Assembly: GCA_021464245.1 (NCBI GenBank)
Contig: JADCRB010000013.1
Coordinates: 5,582,959-5,646,958 of the forward strand
Source of the DNA: Carallia brachiata
Taxonomy: Eukaryota > Streptophyta > Magnoliopsida > Malpighiales > Rhizophoraceae
DNA length: 64,000 nucleotides
Reading direction: 5' to 3'
This document shows, piece by piece, positions 1-13,500 of this stretch (within the stretch, counting starts at the first letter, position 1; every line of letters starts with the position of its first letter). The notes under the pieces are model-generated. The model was not told where the DNA came from. It made no database searches and was given only the letters and a program-made list of their open reading frames with translations. Both the position numbers and the translations under genes were made by a program.

Positions 1-215
1 AAAAAATTAGGATATCTTAAAGTAATAAAGAATCGATTTATTTAAAAGTTAAACTGTTATATGAAATCTACGGTTAAATTATTTATTAAACTCTACCATT
101 CTCCCTCACGAGGGAAAAGTACAAAGACAAGTGCAGGTGGGAATTAGAAATAAATCACATGATAAACTTTAACACTTTAATGACATTTTTCTTGGTAAAG
201 TTTCATTTTACTTAC

Positions 216-2068
216 AGCTTCTTCCGTAGAGTTTTTGGCAACATTCGCAAGGTTGGTGGTTTTGGTATCATCACTTGTGGGAAGGCGAAACTCGTGCATC
301 ATCCAATCGGTTTTGGTGCCTTTTCCAGCACTCCCACGGTAGTAAACCAATGTCTTCTTAAGTCCGATGATGCAGTCGTGGCCTCCTCCTCCTCCTCCTC
401 CTCCTCCTCCGTGTGAGTAGACCGGCTTGTCGATGCCTGTTGCTTTCCAGAATCCAGATCCTGTCACTCTATTTGGTCTAACACTGTTCCTGTACTTCCT
501 CCCCCTTTTGCAAAAGAAGTAGCCTTCATTGTCTCCCACACCGCTAGGCTCTGCAATCGATCATAAAAGACTATTAAGTTTAATTTGTTTCGTAAGTGAT
601 TGAAGGGAATTTTATGATGAAGAAAAAAAAATGTAATTACAAGCACTAAAAGGATTGTTCAACGGAAAGCAATACCAAGGTGGTGCATGTGGTCTACATA
701 AAGAAAAAAGATGAATCAACAGGCTGTGAAGAATAATTATGTATTGCCAGGAGAAGGCCGGAAGTTCGATTCTCACCTCTTTCAAATCTCTCTTCCCTCT
801 CCTGGTTGTAATAATATGAACTTTGACAATTTCTTAAAGCTAAAAGGAAAAAAGATTTATAACTGAGGAGGGTACTGAGAGAGTAGCTTCACACCCTTTT
901 GGTTTCTCCCAAATATTTCTGCTTGTTCAATGGTATTGATCATTGTATAGCTATATATATAAGATGTTCCAATTCTTTCAGTATTTTATGAAATTTTAAG
1001 CAAGACAAAGTCGCAGACTTTAAAACTTCATATATAATAACTTGTCTATACCTTTTTTTTTTTTTTTAATGAGTAATGCAACTGAAGTGAGTTTAGGCAA
1101 TTTGTAGATGGACACAAGGTGATCAAGTGCTCCATTTTCACTTCCATATCCTTGGGTTCTTACAATAAGGAATGAGAAAGAAAGGGCTTTTTTTCATTTT
1201 TGACAAGTATGTGGAAAGAAAGATTTTGCATTTGGTGGTTGTATGTAGAAACCCTTGTTGGGGCTACATGAAAATAAAGCAGTAGGTTTTCATGGGAAGC
1301 AAATATATCAAAAATCTAAACCTGCTGCACTTGGCCCATGATAAAACTGCACTAACTACAAACATGATATTATAGGATGGAATCAACCAATAGCACCTTA
1401 AGCAAATAAACTTCTTTCTAATTGTTTTTTTTTTTTAAACAAAACCAAGCAATTAATAAAAAGCTTTTCACATGTGCATAGGAAAACCAGTTGGGAAGCG
1501 CTTTACCTTGTAAAACAATAATTAGAAAAGGGGGACATCAAATAGGATTCTAGAAACCAAAAATTGATTGAAATTTGAAGAGGATGAAAAGAAAAGGATG
1601 AAAATAGAGAAGCCATGGAAAAATTAATAACTTAAATATAATTGAAGGCATAAATTTCCTGAGACTTTTGAGTCCTTTTTTATTTCCAAACCCTATTCAT
1701 CATCTTCTTCTTAGTTGCTTTTCAGTTTCAAAGAACAAGGTATCTCAAAGTGTGACAACAAAGAGAGATTAGAGAGAGAGAGAGAGCTAATATATAGAAG
1801 AGAAGAAGTGATGAAGCAAGCACATACTTGGTAGATCCCAAGGATCATATTTGTAGATATCAACTTGCTTGATGAGTTCAAGACTGATGGGTTTCTTGGC
1901 AACTTTTCTGCCAAGATAAAACCCAACAAGTTCCTCATCTGTTGGATGGAACCTAAACCCTGGAAGTGGAACTTCTTCTTCATGATCTTCCTTGTAATTG
2001 TTATTATTATGAGTAGTGTTCATAGTACTCCTGATCTCTTGATCCTTTTGATGATTAGTGGTGGCCAT
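216..2068 (-). CDS. JUB1: NAC-domain transcription factor, JUB1/NAC042-like (3' end outside window)
   Basis: Plant-specific NAC transcription factor acting in the nucleus. Exon 1 runs 2068-1828 and exon 2 550-216. The donor GTATGT after 1828 and the acceptor TTGCAG before 550 join in frame ([16 protein letters not shown]). Subdomains A ([11 protein letters not shown]), B ([11 protein letters not shown]), C ([20 protein letters not shown], then [11 protein letters not shown]) and D ([11 protein letters not shown], then [11 protein letters not shown]) are all visible. Subdomain E (VWTLCRIF) and the activation region would be in exon 3; a GTAAGT donor at 215 opens intron 2, which leaves the window. 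The start at 2068 (GCCATGGCC) has the best context; an in-frame ATG at 2095 is the alternative. Sequence around subdomains B-D resembles JUNGBRUNNEN1/ANAC042, a stress and ageing regulator in Arabidopsis. Odd points are a poly-glycine run inside the domain and glycine where many NACs have the tryptophan of EWYFF. The NAC call is firm; the subfamily is inferred. Confidence 0.85.
382..410 (-). repeat. CCT/AGG trinucleotide repeat coding for poly-glycine in the NAC domain
   Basis: Near-perfect (CCT)n on the plus strand, read as about ten glycines in exon 2 of the NAC gene. It lies in the loop between the DKPVYS and GLKKTLVYY blocks. Such a microsatellite can change length in frame. Confidence 0.9.
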
Positions 2069-2177
2069 GGCTGTGATCTTCTCCACCATGCACAATCTTT
2101 CAGTTCACTATAGTTTATAATAGCTATGACAATATTGATGTTGGCTCTCTCCCTCTCGCTTTCTCTCCCTATGTGAA

Positions 2178-2184
2178 ATTTATA
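2178..2184 (-). promoter_or_regulatory. TATA-like box of the NAC gene
   Basis: TATAAAT on the minus strand, about 110 bp upstream of the preferred NAC start codon and followed by a GA-rich stretch typical of plant 5' leaders. Supported only by position and sequence. Confidence 0.4.
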
Positions 2185-2199
2185 TGAGCAGACTTTGAA

Positions 2200-5100
2200 C
2201 GTGGAAAGGGCAGACAAGCATTGATTAGTTTATTGACAAGTCTTGATTAGTTGGTAGCCCAGGTCAAGTCATTGAATTTTCTCTGAGGCAAATTGGTGTG
2301 GGCCAAGTCTTGCCTTTTATTTTTTTATTATTAGTTGCCATATAAGACTCTCATAAAATAAGATTTGACACCCTTCTTCTTTTTAGCGTTTTTTGGGTTT
2401 TCAGTACCACATTTATATCGCTTCACACTTTCAATTACAGGAAAGGTTGAAAGTTCAAAAAAAATAAAAGTAAAGTTACAACATTCAAATAAAAGATTAA
2501 TATTTTTTAAAAAAATATCCTAATAAGTTCTGCTAAAAGGATGTAACATATTGCGTAATTCACATCACATTACAACAATGTGACATAAATTTCAAATGTA
2601 AACTTACATTTTATTATTATTAGAACTTCATAGACATACAAAAAGTTTGTCATATTATAGTCATACTATAACAAAAGATAGATTTTATACAATCAAAATA
2701 TTAAAAAGTAAATCAAAAAAAATAACTATATTTTTTTGTTATACATTTTACTATTACAGTTTCATAAAATGTATCTGTTATTACAATATGACACTTTTGT
2801 ATGGTAAATTTGTGTAGCTATTAACATTTACCGTTATTATTATTAGATATTTTTTGTGATTCATCATTTACGACAAATATGTTTTAAAAAAATAAAATGT
2901 ACAATAAAAATCATAACAATATAACATTCAAATTTGTGTTTGAGTCGCATTTAATTTAGCCTCTATATAATTTTTTTACCATAATATCAACATAATTAGT
3001 TGATTTTTAATCCTTAAGATAGTCTCTGCATAAAAAGTAATTATAAGAGGAAAATTGTTAGAGGGATGTCTTTTTTTTTTTTTTTTCTTCTGTTTTTCAA
3101 GTCAAAGGCACGCCACTTAGACTGGATCCAGTAAATTTGCAATAATTTCTTTTTCCGGTAGACTAATTCCAGAATTGGAACTTTCGTTAATGAGATAAGC
3201 ACGCATACTTTGCCAAACAAAGCCTACAACGCAGTGAGCACATTTTCTTTGCTAACTAAAGGTTGCCCCTGCTTTCACCCCCTACCCCCACTTTCCCCCG
3301 GCCCCAAAAAAAAAAAGGTTTGCCCCTGCTGTTAAATTTTTTTTTTTGCCCCTGCTGTTTAATCACTTAGTCAAGTGCATATCTATGTTTGACATCATAT
3401 GGACGTCATACGTGACTATTGGTTGACTGAAAAAAAAAACAACCACAAATTATACATGATACACTTTTTTTCTATCAAGAAAAAATAAAGTTGTGGGTTA
3501 TTATATTTATAAACCAAAGTTAAGATCATCTATTATATTTATTACATTTTTATGCAATCTTTCTTATAAAGACAATTCTTCGTTCAAATACTGATAGAGT
3601 CAAATGAAAATTTTCTCGAACAAGTGTTAAGGAGTACAAAAATCAATACTTTCCTTAGATAACAAATCCCATTTAATAGAGTAGCAAAAGATTCAAACTC
3701 AAACCAATATTAAGAATGATGCACTAACATTGTACTGTATTATTTGGAATGCACTCATTGTATAATACAGTAATGAGTTAAGACTTTCTATCAAATTTAT
3801 AAAGAAATAAATTTTATAATAACTAACAAAAATTATTAATCTTTTTTAAAATTATATAAGATTATATGTATATTTAATCTTATTAAATAATTTAACGAAA
3901 GTTCAATCTTAATGTCATAGTAATAATAAAATCCTCTGTTACGGTTCCAAGAAAGAGTCACAAAAGCCAAAACCTTAACCATGACAATGACTCAATTATA
4001 TATGGACCCGAAATGGTTGTGTCGTGCAAGGGACAACTACTCTATATATAACAAGTATATTATATATCGCATTACGTGGCTCAAAATATAATTTCTTTAA
4101 AAAAAGTATTACATATTAGATGTGGGACATTCAAAGTCCACAAACCTTCCGTCTTACATTGTTTCTGTGTATTCGAGAGAGGGCTGAGGCCCACATGTTT
4201 GGAAGGCATATGTCAGCCACAAAAGGGTGTGGACCAAATTTTGAGAAAAGCAAAAAAAAAAAAAGAAAAAACATGGAAATAAGAAGTTACAAATTTATCT
4301 GCTAAATTCAATTGCATTGTTTAACAAATATAAATTTTTCACTAATTACATTAAATTTTTAATAACTAAGACATATCTTCTGCAGTTATCGGGTCATTAA
4401 GGTGCTATTCCTCTACGTATAATTTTCACATTAGTTGGAGCTCCAATTGGATGATAGTACTAATCAAACAAATCTCATTGCCTAACTATAATCTTTGTTT
4501 CGTCTGGCATTTTTTAATTAATTAAGATTCATTAAGCTTCTGTGGTCCAAATTGATGACCAAAAACAAACCCTTCTAGAGCTTGTATGTTGCTTGGAATT
4601 TTTAGCCTGTAAACGTAAACGGATACTAATGTACTGAACTGCTCAGTTCAATGGGGCTGTTCGTATGTGATGCTGGCGACTATTGAAAATTACAAGCTTA
4701 ATTTGACTTTAGCAGAGAGATGAGTATTTTGTTCTTTGCCGTGCATTTCATAGGGTTCATCATGTGAATTGGCTTAGTTAGATCCGCAGATCAGTATGTG
4801 TTTTTGGGTTGACATATTCTTTCCTACCATATAATTTGTGTACTAAGTAAACTAAAAAGTTACGTAAACACAAGTGAATTGACGCATCACAAGTATGAGT
4901 TTACACATTATATTATGATGATTGTTGTTAGTTGTATGTTTATATTCTTTTGGTCTATTATTACAATTAAGTTCATGAATATACATGTACAATGTAGTCT
5001 AGCGTTTAGAATTAAACCAATTTTTTGCTTCCTTGTAACAATGTAGCTCTAAGTGAAAATGGAAGTTAGAAGCCATCCTGACCCCTACAGTAGAAAAATT

Positions 5101-8100
5101 GTGGTGGCAAATATTTTGTGGCTAAGAGTGTGTGAGAGGGATTCAATCCTTGCCACCTCCTTCTCCCCTTCTTTCTTGTACGTAAGGGCACTAGCAATCT
5201 CACAAATTTTAAAAAAAACGAAGGAAAAAAAAATCGAGGTCAAGATCTTGTGCTTTTGAAAACTGTCTCAAGTTCTCGAATTATTAGGACAACTCACCTA
5301 TTTGTACATTAGTTATTGTTTTTACTTTATAGACACGACGTTCCAAGCTTTATTGACTTTGGCCCTCAAAGAAATGTGTGTACCATTTTGGAGGGCTCAA
5401 GTCAAAAAAGAACGCAATGTTGCCCTTTGAAATTTGGAACGTTTATATCGTACTGCGGACTAGAGTGACGCAAGGAAACTACTGACTTTTAATTTGACGT
5501 TTTTTTACGATATAATTTATTTATAATTTTATATTATATAATAATTAAAATTTATTTTAATAAATAATAAAAATAAAATTTATATGACGTTAAATTATAA
5601 ATTAATTTTATTAAAAAAATAAATAAAATTAACAAATACTTATATTTTTAATTGTAATTTTTCATCGTTAAATTTTTTTTTAAGAATATGAAAATGTGAG
5701 AATAATACTCTTTAGTTCCGTCCAAAAGAATTTTGCCTTTCACAGTACGTAGTGGGTTAACATGAGTAAATTCACACAAAAATAAACGCTATGTTATCCA
5801 ATAACAAAATCCAACCACTCATAGTTGCTCAAATTCGTGGAGTATGGATGGATTATTTGTAGTTGTCTGGGATAATTATTGGTTTTGTGTATAGAACATA
5901 AATAGCTATAGACTTTGTTGCCCAGTAAATTTGACATGAATTCGACATGCCACATTTGGATTGACTAAACAAGTGTGTGCAAAAATGTATATAACATCTC
6001 ATTAGTGTTAATTTCTTAGTATTTTACCAAGAAATTTTTTTTATTCGAGAAAATTCAACCGACATATAACATCTCGTTATAGTCTATTATATTAATTTAC
6101 CTAGTTATATTTTATATTTACATTTATATTTTTTTTCTCCATTAGCCGAACTAAAAGATTATAAATTTCTGTTGTTGCCAACAAATAGGTAATATTAAAT
6201 ACAAACTCTGAGAAACTCATCCAAAAAATGTTGCCACGTGGCATATATATGTCATCAGGTTTTTTCTTTTTGATTTAAAAAAATTTATAAAATTAAATGA
6301 AACCAAAAATAAAAAATCCATAGGGTATTCTAAGGAATCTAAAGACATCTTTAAAAAAATGGATAACTTGAATTATTGGTTGAGATATAATTTTATTTTT
6401 TTAAAATCTTTTGAGTGTCGCATATGACATTAAAAGTCTCTCATTCATTATAAGTTCAAAGGGACGTTAATATATTTAACCAACAATCTCTTTTAAACAT
6501 TACCAGAAAGAATTGACTCATGAACTCGCTTTCATACTAATTGTTAAGATCAAATATGTGCAATCACACTAAAAATTTAACATATTAAAGTATTATTATA
6601 TTTTATTAGAGTTTGTTAACGACAGTCTCTTTTCTTTTTTTATAATCACTAATTAAAAATCAACACATTAATATTTTTCAGAGATAAATTTATAATATTT
6701 TTAATTTTTAATTTTTTAATAAATAATTAATACATGTCATATAAATAATTGCAAAAAAAAAAGTAATTGTAACTAATGAAATCTTATTTTCTTTTAAGAG
6801 TCGTATCGTCTAAGATGCATGCAAATACTAAATATATATTATATTATATTGAATCTAGAAAGGAAAAAAAGAGTGGAAGCTTCTTCTTTTTGACTTGAAT
6901 TATGTCGTTTTATGTCATGGCTAACAATTGCTTCTTACCAGTCTCCAATATTATATCATACTGAACCTAGAAAAAAAAAAAAAAAAAGGCCCTAGTGGAA
7001 GTTTCTTCTCTGCGACATAAATTATGCCGTTCTATTCCATAGCCAACAATTGCCTTCTTACAAGTCTACCAAAGAAACTAATATCCCTAAATCACTAGTC
7101 TTGTATTCTAATGGTTAAAAGATTTGTTGGAATTATGCTAGATTATTTTTAGAGAATATGCCCAATCAGAAATGAATTAAATCAGTCATAATGTGATTTA
7201 ATTAATAAAGAAATAAACTATACATTATTATGAAAACCAATTTTGATCTATTGATTTTAATATTTGATGGACATATTGAATTAGGTTTGAAGTTATATAT
7301 AACCGGTTTTGACTCTTCTTAACACACATGAAAATTAGATCTAAAGGCATGTGATTACAATAAAAGCTTAGAGAGAGAAATTAATTAGTAGGTTAAAGTA
7401 AACTCTCTAAACGCATCAATTATTTTGATTTTGGGCTCTACTAATTTTAAATAAGTTATTTACCGTATTAAATACATGATTATACTCAGTTTGAAAATCT
7501 TAAAATTAACAATGATGGTTGATTTATTAATAAATCTAACATACCATACAACTTATGCATTAGAATTTCTAACAAGACGGTTAATGAGATTAAATATATG
7601 TCTGACATTCACATTTATAAAAATAACTGATAATTCTGACATTCACATTTATAAAAATAACTGATAATTCTTATTTCGTACAATAAAAATTACTTTTTTG
7701 TGAGTAAATTCAGTACAAAGACTTAGTTTATTCTACAATGTGACTAATGTAATTCTTCTAACAAAACTATAAGCCTCTCTCATTTTACTAAAGATTAAAA
7801 ATCTTTGTTATCATCATTATTATTTTGTTCTTATATTCGTTGTTATTTCTATTGATACAATGTGTCTCTAACTTTTTCTTTCTCTGTCTATGACTTCGCC
7901 TTGGCCCTTGGTGGACCGAAATGTTCTAAAAAGGCTCCTAGTCAAACCTGACATGAAAAAGATTGCCGAAAAGGGTCAAGCGACTGAGTCAAAGTCATCA
8001 GTCAATAAGCTTGAATTGAATAATTCCCCTCATTAAAGTCTTCTGTTTTTTTTTGCCAATAAGAAGACTTTTGGCAGAAAATATTACCGCACTGTTACAT

Positions 8101-9555
8101 GACCAGGCGTGAATGGCCAAATTGTATTTATACGATATTGAGTTTATGTAATAATATATATATTTTATATAATTCGGTCAAAATATATATATATATATAT
8201 ATTTATAATCATAATTAAAAAATATAAATAAAAAATAAAATTTTATATTATTTTTTATTATTACAATTACACAAAATATATTATTTATTATACAAAACGA
8301 GAATTCAGAGAATGTTTTGCCACTAAATTGTACGGCCATACAACTTTTCACAAAATATTAACAGACCTCCGGCTTTTGTTCCTGTTTCTCCTGGAGGCAA
8401 TTAAGCATGAATATGAACTGTGGTCAGCTCAACGGATTCAGGGCGGATTCAGAAACTTTCTCCAGTAGAAACAAAATATAGTAATATATTAATTTGATAT
8501 TGATAAGAATGAAATTTATAAAATTGTTAATAAAAATGTCAATTGTAATATTTAGTCTTTTATCTATATTTTAGTGGGGGTAACTGTCTCCACTTATTGA
8601 TACTTGGATCCGCCTCTGGACTCATTTCAAATGCAAATAAATATATTTTTATGATTATTAATTGTGCATTTTTAGTATTTGTACATCAAAATAATTAACA
8701 ATTGAAATTATATATATACATCTAATAGTTATAATAATATAATGTTGGTTTTTAAACCGATTTTTCTTGAGCACGTTGAAAATTATTAAAAGAAAGTAAA
8801 TTAAATATTTTCTTTTTTTGTTGTAATATTTTCTCTTTTGTTGTTTTTCTTGTCCGTTTACACTATTATTTGAATCTTGATTATCGGAACTAAGAGTCGA
8901 ACTATTCTATTACCGAACTACACATCTTATGATAGAATGAGATTTCTTTCACTAAACCAACTCTCAATCTAACTCTGTTGATTATGTTTTCATATTCATT
9001 TTTCTTTCTTGGTACATCAGGGTTGGGGTGGAGGATTTAAGTTTTGTACCCACTTATTTATGTCAAGAAAAAGACGAGATATAAGTGGAAAATGACTCGA
9101 TTCTTCTAAACACCGCGCCTTCTTCAGCCAGAAGGCGGAAATTTCCGTTAGTTCAAACCCATGTACGATCTTTCAAAATCGCAAATTCAAGAGAGATTGA
9201 CTTATTTTGTAAAGGAAAATTCCTTTTGCTTAAAAAAAAAATTCGTGGGCTTATTTAGACATGAAAAAAAATTATAAATATACACGTAATATTTCATACG
9301 ATACAAACAAAATTTTATACAATATAAAAAAAATTTACAACAATATAGTAGATATTCATGTATAACCTTATTATGTTATATACTATGTTATTTTTGTAAC
9401 ATAAAATGTTTAACGTGTAGTATATATTTCTTTTGTGTCCAAATGAATTTTATGCGTTTAACTGTTTATTTAGTTGGGTCCTTTGGTAAATATATCTAAG
9501 AAATTGTTTCCTGTGTATGGAAATTGATTTATTATTAATTTTTAGTGGTATTAAG
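2200..9555. other. Intergenic AT-rich DNA without recognisable genes
   Basis: No reading frame here resembles a known protein or shows a conserved exon. The stretch holds poly(A)/poly(T) runs, a triplicated GCCCCTGCT motif near 3265-3355, a 34 bp tandem repeat near 7601 and AT dinucleotide runs near 8150-8205. It separates the NAC promoter from the 3' side of the sulfurase gene. Confidence 0.7.
7601..7668. repeat. 34 bp tandem duplication
   Basis: Two adjacent identical 34 bp units beginning TCTGACATTCACA, at 7601-7634 and 7635-7668. Perfect identity suggests a recent duplication. Confidence 0.9.
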
Positions 9556-9561
9556 AATTTA

Positions 9562-10180
9562 ACATTGTGTTTGAGAGATGGGTAAAGAATGAGAAGGAAA
9601 GGAATGTAAAAAGAAAAGAAGTAAGCACTCAGTATTTAGAAATTGTTTCTAGAAGGGAAGAAAGTTGGAGAAAGGAAAGCTAACTTTTTTTTTTGACCCA
9701 CTAAAATCATTTTTCCTAATATTAAGAGGATTTGAGACAAAGTTTTTAATATTTTCATATTTTTATTAAAAAATTATATTACTTTTTTTATATATTAATA
9801 ATTATAAAATTACTTAGAGTAAAAAAAGAAAAAAATTCTCTACAATCTTAAAAATTTTATTAAATTTTTTAATAAAATATTTTATAAATTTATCCCCTCT
9901 TCTCTTAGTCACCTAAAATCATTTATTGTATGGATAGAGTGATGAAATCTATAATATTTTTTTCTTTGAAGGGTAAAATAAAAATTCTGATAGATATTAT
10001 TTTTCTTTCCCTCACTTTATATCCTTTTGCAAATAAGAAATATTTAGTTTTTCTCCCTTCAATCGCCTATTTTCGAACAAATGATAAGATAAAATATATT
10101 CATCTCCTCTAATAAACCTCTCTCCTACTTTCCTCTCATCTATGTTCCTCTCTCAATACGATTTTATCCAAACACAGTGT
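9562..10180. mobile_element. MITE-like element with imperfect terminal inverted repeats
   Basis: The left end reads ACATTGTGTTTG and the right end, reverse complemented, ACACTGTGTTTGG. The roughly 620 bp between them is AT-rich and non-coding. A clear target-site duplication was not found, so the boundaries and the superfamily (hAT-like at best) are uncertain. It lies just 3' of the sulfurase gene. Confidence 0.4.
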
Positions 10181-10581
10181 AAATCTATCTTCGTGATCTT
10201 AGAGTTTTAATTTTAAAAAATGATGCATATAATACAACATTTATAAGAATGAGAGAGTTAACCCTACCCCTGGCAGTCAATTCACACATCTTGAGATAGG
10301 TAACAATGTTGACAGTACCATTGCTTTGCCAAATTGTTTCAAATCTACTCGAAACTTGTCCCACAATCAAGAAGATGAGTATTTAGCAGCAAGTCTTCCT
10401 CATTCCATTGAACAACATAATACATCATTTGTGTACGAAGACTCTACAATTATCCATTAACTGCATTGAACGCACGTATCGTGCACCTTTTCTTGTCTCC
10501 GTCTTCCAACACTATAACTTTGAAGCAGTTTGGTCAAGACTTCACAAGTAACCTAATCATCTAATATACATTGCGTTGTTT

Positions 10582-13500
10582 TCAACTTGGATATACTTCT
10601 TGTCCCACTCGTATCCATGGATCAGCATCAAGCTCGTTATCGTCTCCGATCTCGTATCTCAACAATATCCCAAACAAGATCTTGCCCTGATTCCAACAAA
10701 ATATGATTTATCTACGAAACGTGAGAAGAAATCAAAATGCAAATACGATTGGATGTGTTTTTCATGGCTAACCTTCACTCTCCGGTATGAAGCCAAAGTT
10801 GTCAAAGGTTCCTTGGACTTGTGCACTTGTCCAGCTTCATGAACAAAGTTTATCATCTGGCAACGGTTGCATCCACCCAATGACTAGCAAAGAAAAAAAG
10901 AGTTACGCGTTAGCAAAAAAAATTCTACCTCCCATTCTCTCTCACAGACACAGAAAGAAGAAATATAACCTCATGATCGCCTTAGTTATTTTTCCGTATC
11001 ATAGATGAAATGACAAAAGAAGTCTATGACTTCTATCCTTGCCAGACAAATCTAACTCTCCACCCGAATGATTTGGCATTTTTTGCTACTGCCCTTGCAG
11101 CTTTAGATAGGAGGTTAAACACCAGCTCAAACAATGAAAAAAAAAAGTCATTTTTCCAGTTTCTAAAACCTTACTCGGAAAACCAAAAAAGCAATAGATT
11201 TTCTCTTGACATAGATATGTTTTTTATGTACATCTTATATGTGAAATATGCAGAATTCGTCTGATAACAAAAGGCCAAAAAAAAAAAAGGGGCAAATAAC
11301 AATCGCTTGTGCAAAAATATGTTGAAAAAATGGCATCCCAGCGCACGAGACTCTTACACGGTTAGGATGTAGGGAAGGGTTTACCTTTGTTTTTCACAAA
11401 GAGGCTGTTTCTATAACTGCAACATGTGATCTCTAGGTCACAATAGAGTAACCTTACTATTACACCAAGACTCGACAGGCTCACAGATGAAATTAAGAAT
11501 AACATGCCATTTAAAAAAGCAGTAAACTGCATAGCTGGTTTTTATGATCAGACTTCGTATATGTAGCCAAGAAGCATCATCAGTCAATCACGATACACAC
11601 AAATATTATCCAGAGCTCATGGGGTAAACAGAATGAAAGTTCTCAACGTTAGAAACCAACTGAAGCTTGTCTTCCTATTCAATTTGAAATCCCATAGCAA
11701 TCTAATTCAGAGTGCATCAAACCTACCGTAAATAACTTGTTCCCAATTGTAATACTTCTCCATCCATCTTCAGCATATGGTTCAACTCCAGATACCACAA
11801 GATTTGGCCGAAATCTCTTCGCGTTGACATGAACAGGTGTTCCCCAAGTCCCCTTCTGTACATCTGCTATCACCAATAATGATTTTTAATTAATTATACT
11901 GGTGTGGAGTAGCAAATATTTATGTGCATATGGCTGGCAAGGGTCATCACGTGATGAACATTTCTGCAAAAAACTGTTGTGCAGCGAGCTCAATCTAGGG
12001 TCTGCTTTTCCTTCAGGCACTTGAAAGCGTTACCCATATTCCCAAAGAAGAATGCCATAGAAGACGGCATCATGGAACATAGAGGACAGGAAAAATTAAT
12101 TTCATATGATTGATAATATCAATCACAAGTGCGTGCCATATGGATTTCAGATCAACATCAGAGGCTTTAACACTTGATCCCAGACAATTGTATCCCATGT
12201 GGACTAAAAATGATTTTTTGCAAATCTGCAATTTTTTTTTTCTTCATAAACTTTCTTGCAAATCTATATGTTGTCATATATATTTACAATCTCAAATTAC
12301 TGTGCACATGCACAACATCAATCCTGCACCAAGATGTTCTACTTTGCTATCCATTCTGAACGAAAAATTGGAAGTAGTTGTTATTCACCTAATCATTGGA
12401 AAGGACATTATTTATGCTCTGAGTGCAAGTGTTGGCACTATTTAACTGAAAAGGAGTGCACCAAAACATACTTGACTTTAGTCGACTGTTGAGGTCTGAT
12501 ACACTCTCCTCAGATATTAATAAAAATTGAGCTTCATTAGTAAAATTCAATCTGCCCTCCACATCCCTGCACTTCCACTTACTACTGTCCTTGTTCAAGC
12601 AAAAGTCTTTGGCACTAGAACAGCGTAACAAAGTGCAAGCACGACCAACAGCATTGCTAAACCATAGGTTGACATCAGTTTCATAGTCTTCGACTTCATA
12701 TCTGCCAAATAACAAATAACACATCAGGTTGTGGACATAGGAATAAGAAATTATCCATTACTCTAAAGAGAATGATGAATAAAAATAACCCATTAGTCAC
12801 ATAATATTAAGGCCTTCAAAATAAGCATCAATAGACTGATGATGAAAACACATAAACATAAGGCACTTTTCATTGGAATCTTTAGGTAGCACTCCATTAT
12901 ATGATGTGAAGACCAAACAACAGTAGTTAATGTCATATTTATAGAATAAGGACTATGAAGTCTTATTTTTTGGTGCACAGAAAGAAGGGATGAATTTGAA
13001 TTGAGATAACCTCTCCAGAAATCCTAATAGGAGCTATACAATGTTGACCTCGTTATTTCCCAAATACGATGCATTGTAGTTATTCCATCAAGTTTATTCA
13101 TAAAGTACAAAGGGTTTCTGATGCTCAAAGCCTAAAAGCACCAAACTATTTCCTCATTTTCCATGTATTAACATCTTTCTCTGATATGTACTGTTGGGCT
13201 TTAAAGAAAAAACATTTCCAGAAAGTGAGCGTTACAGAAATGTGAATGTTGAGATGGATGTGCGGTCATTCAAGGAAATTCCAGATTAGAAATGCAAATA
13301 TTGGTAGCAACCGAGGCGTGATACCTATTGGAGACAACAGGAAAATGTTGTATAAGACGATTTGGGCATATTCAGGACAGAATGTGCTGGTCTGAAAGGG
13401 TGACCAAATCCAAGTAACTGGGGAGTGGAGAGGAAGAGGGAGACCTAAAACAGCATAGAAATTTTTGATTAGGAAGGATTGGAATCGACCCATCAGACAA

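Noticed and set aside
159..416. Plus-strand frame with poly-serine
   Set aside because: Antisense shadow of NAC exon 2.
740..800. tRNA-like B box (AGTTCGATTCTC)
   Set aside because: No matching A box, acceptor stem or SINE body could be traced.
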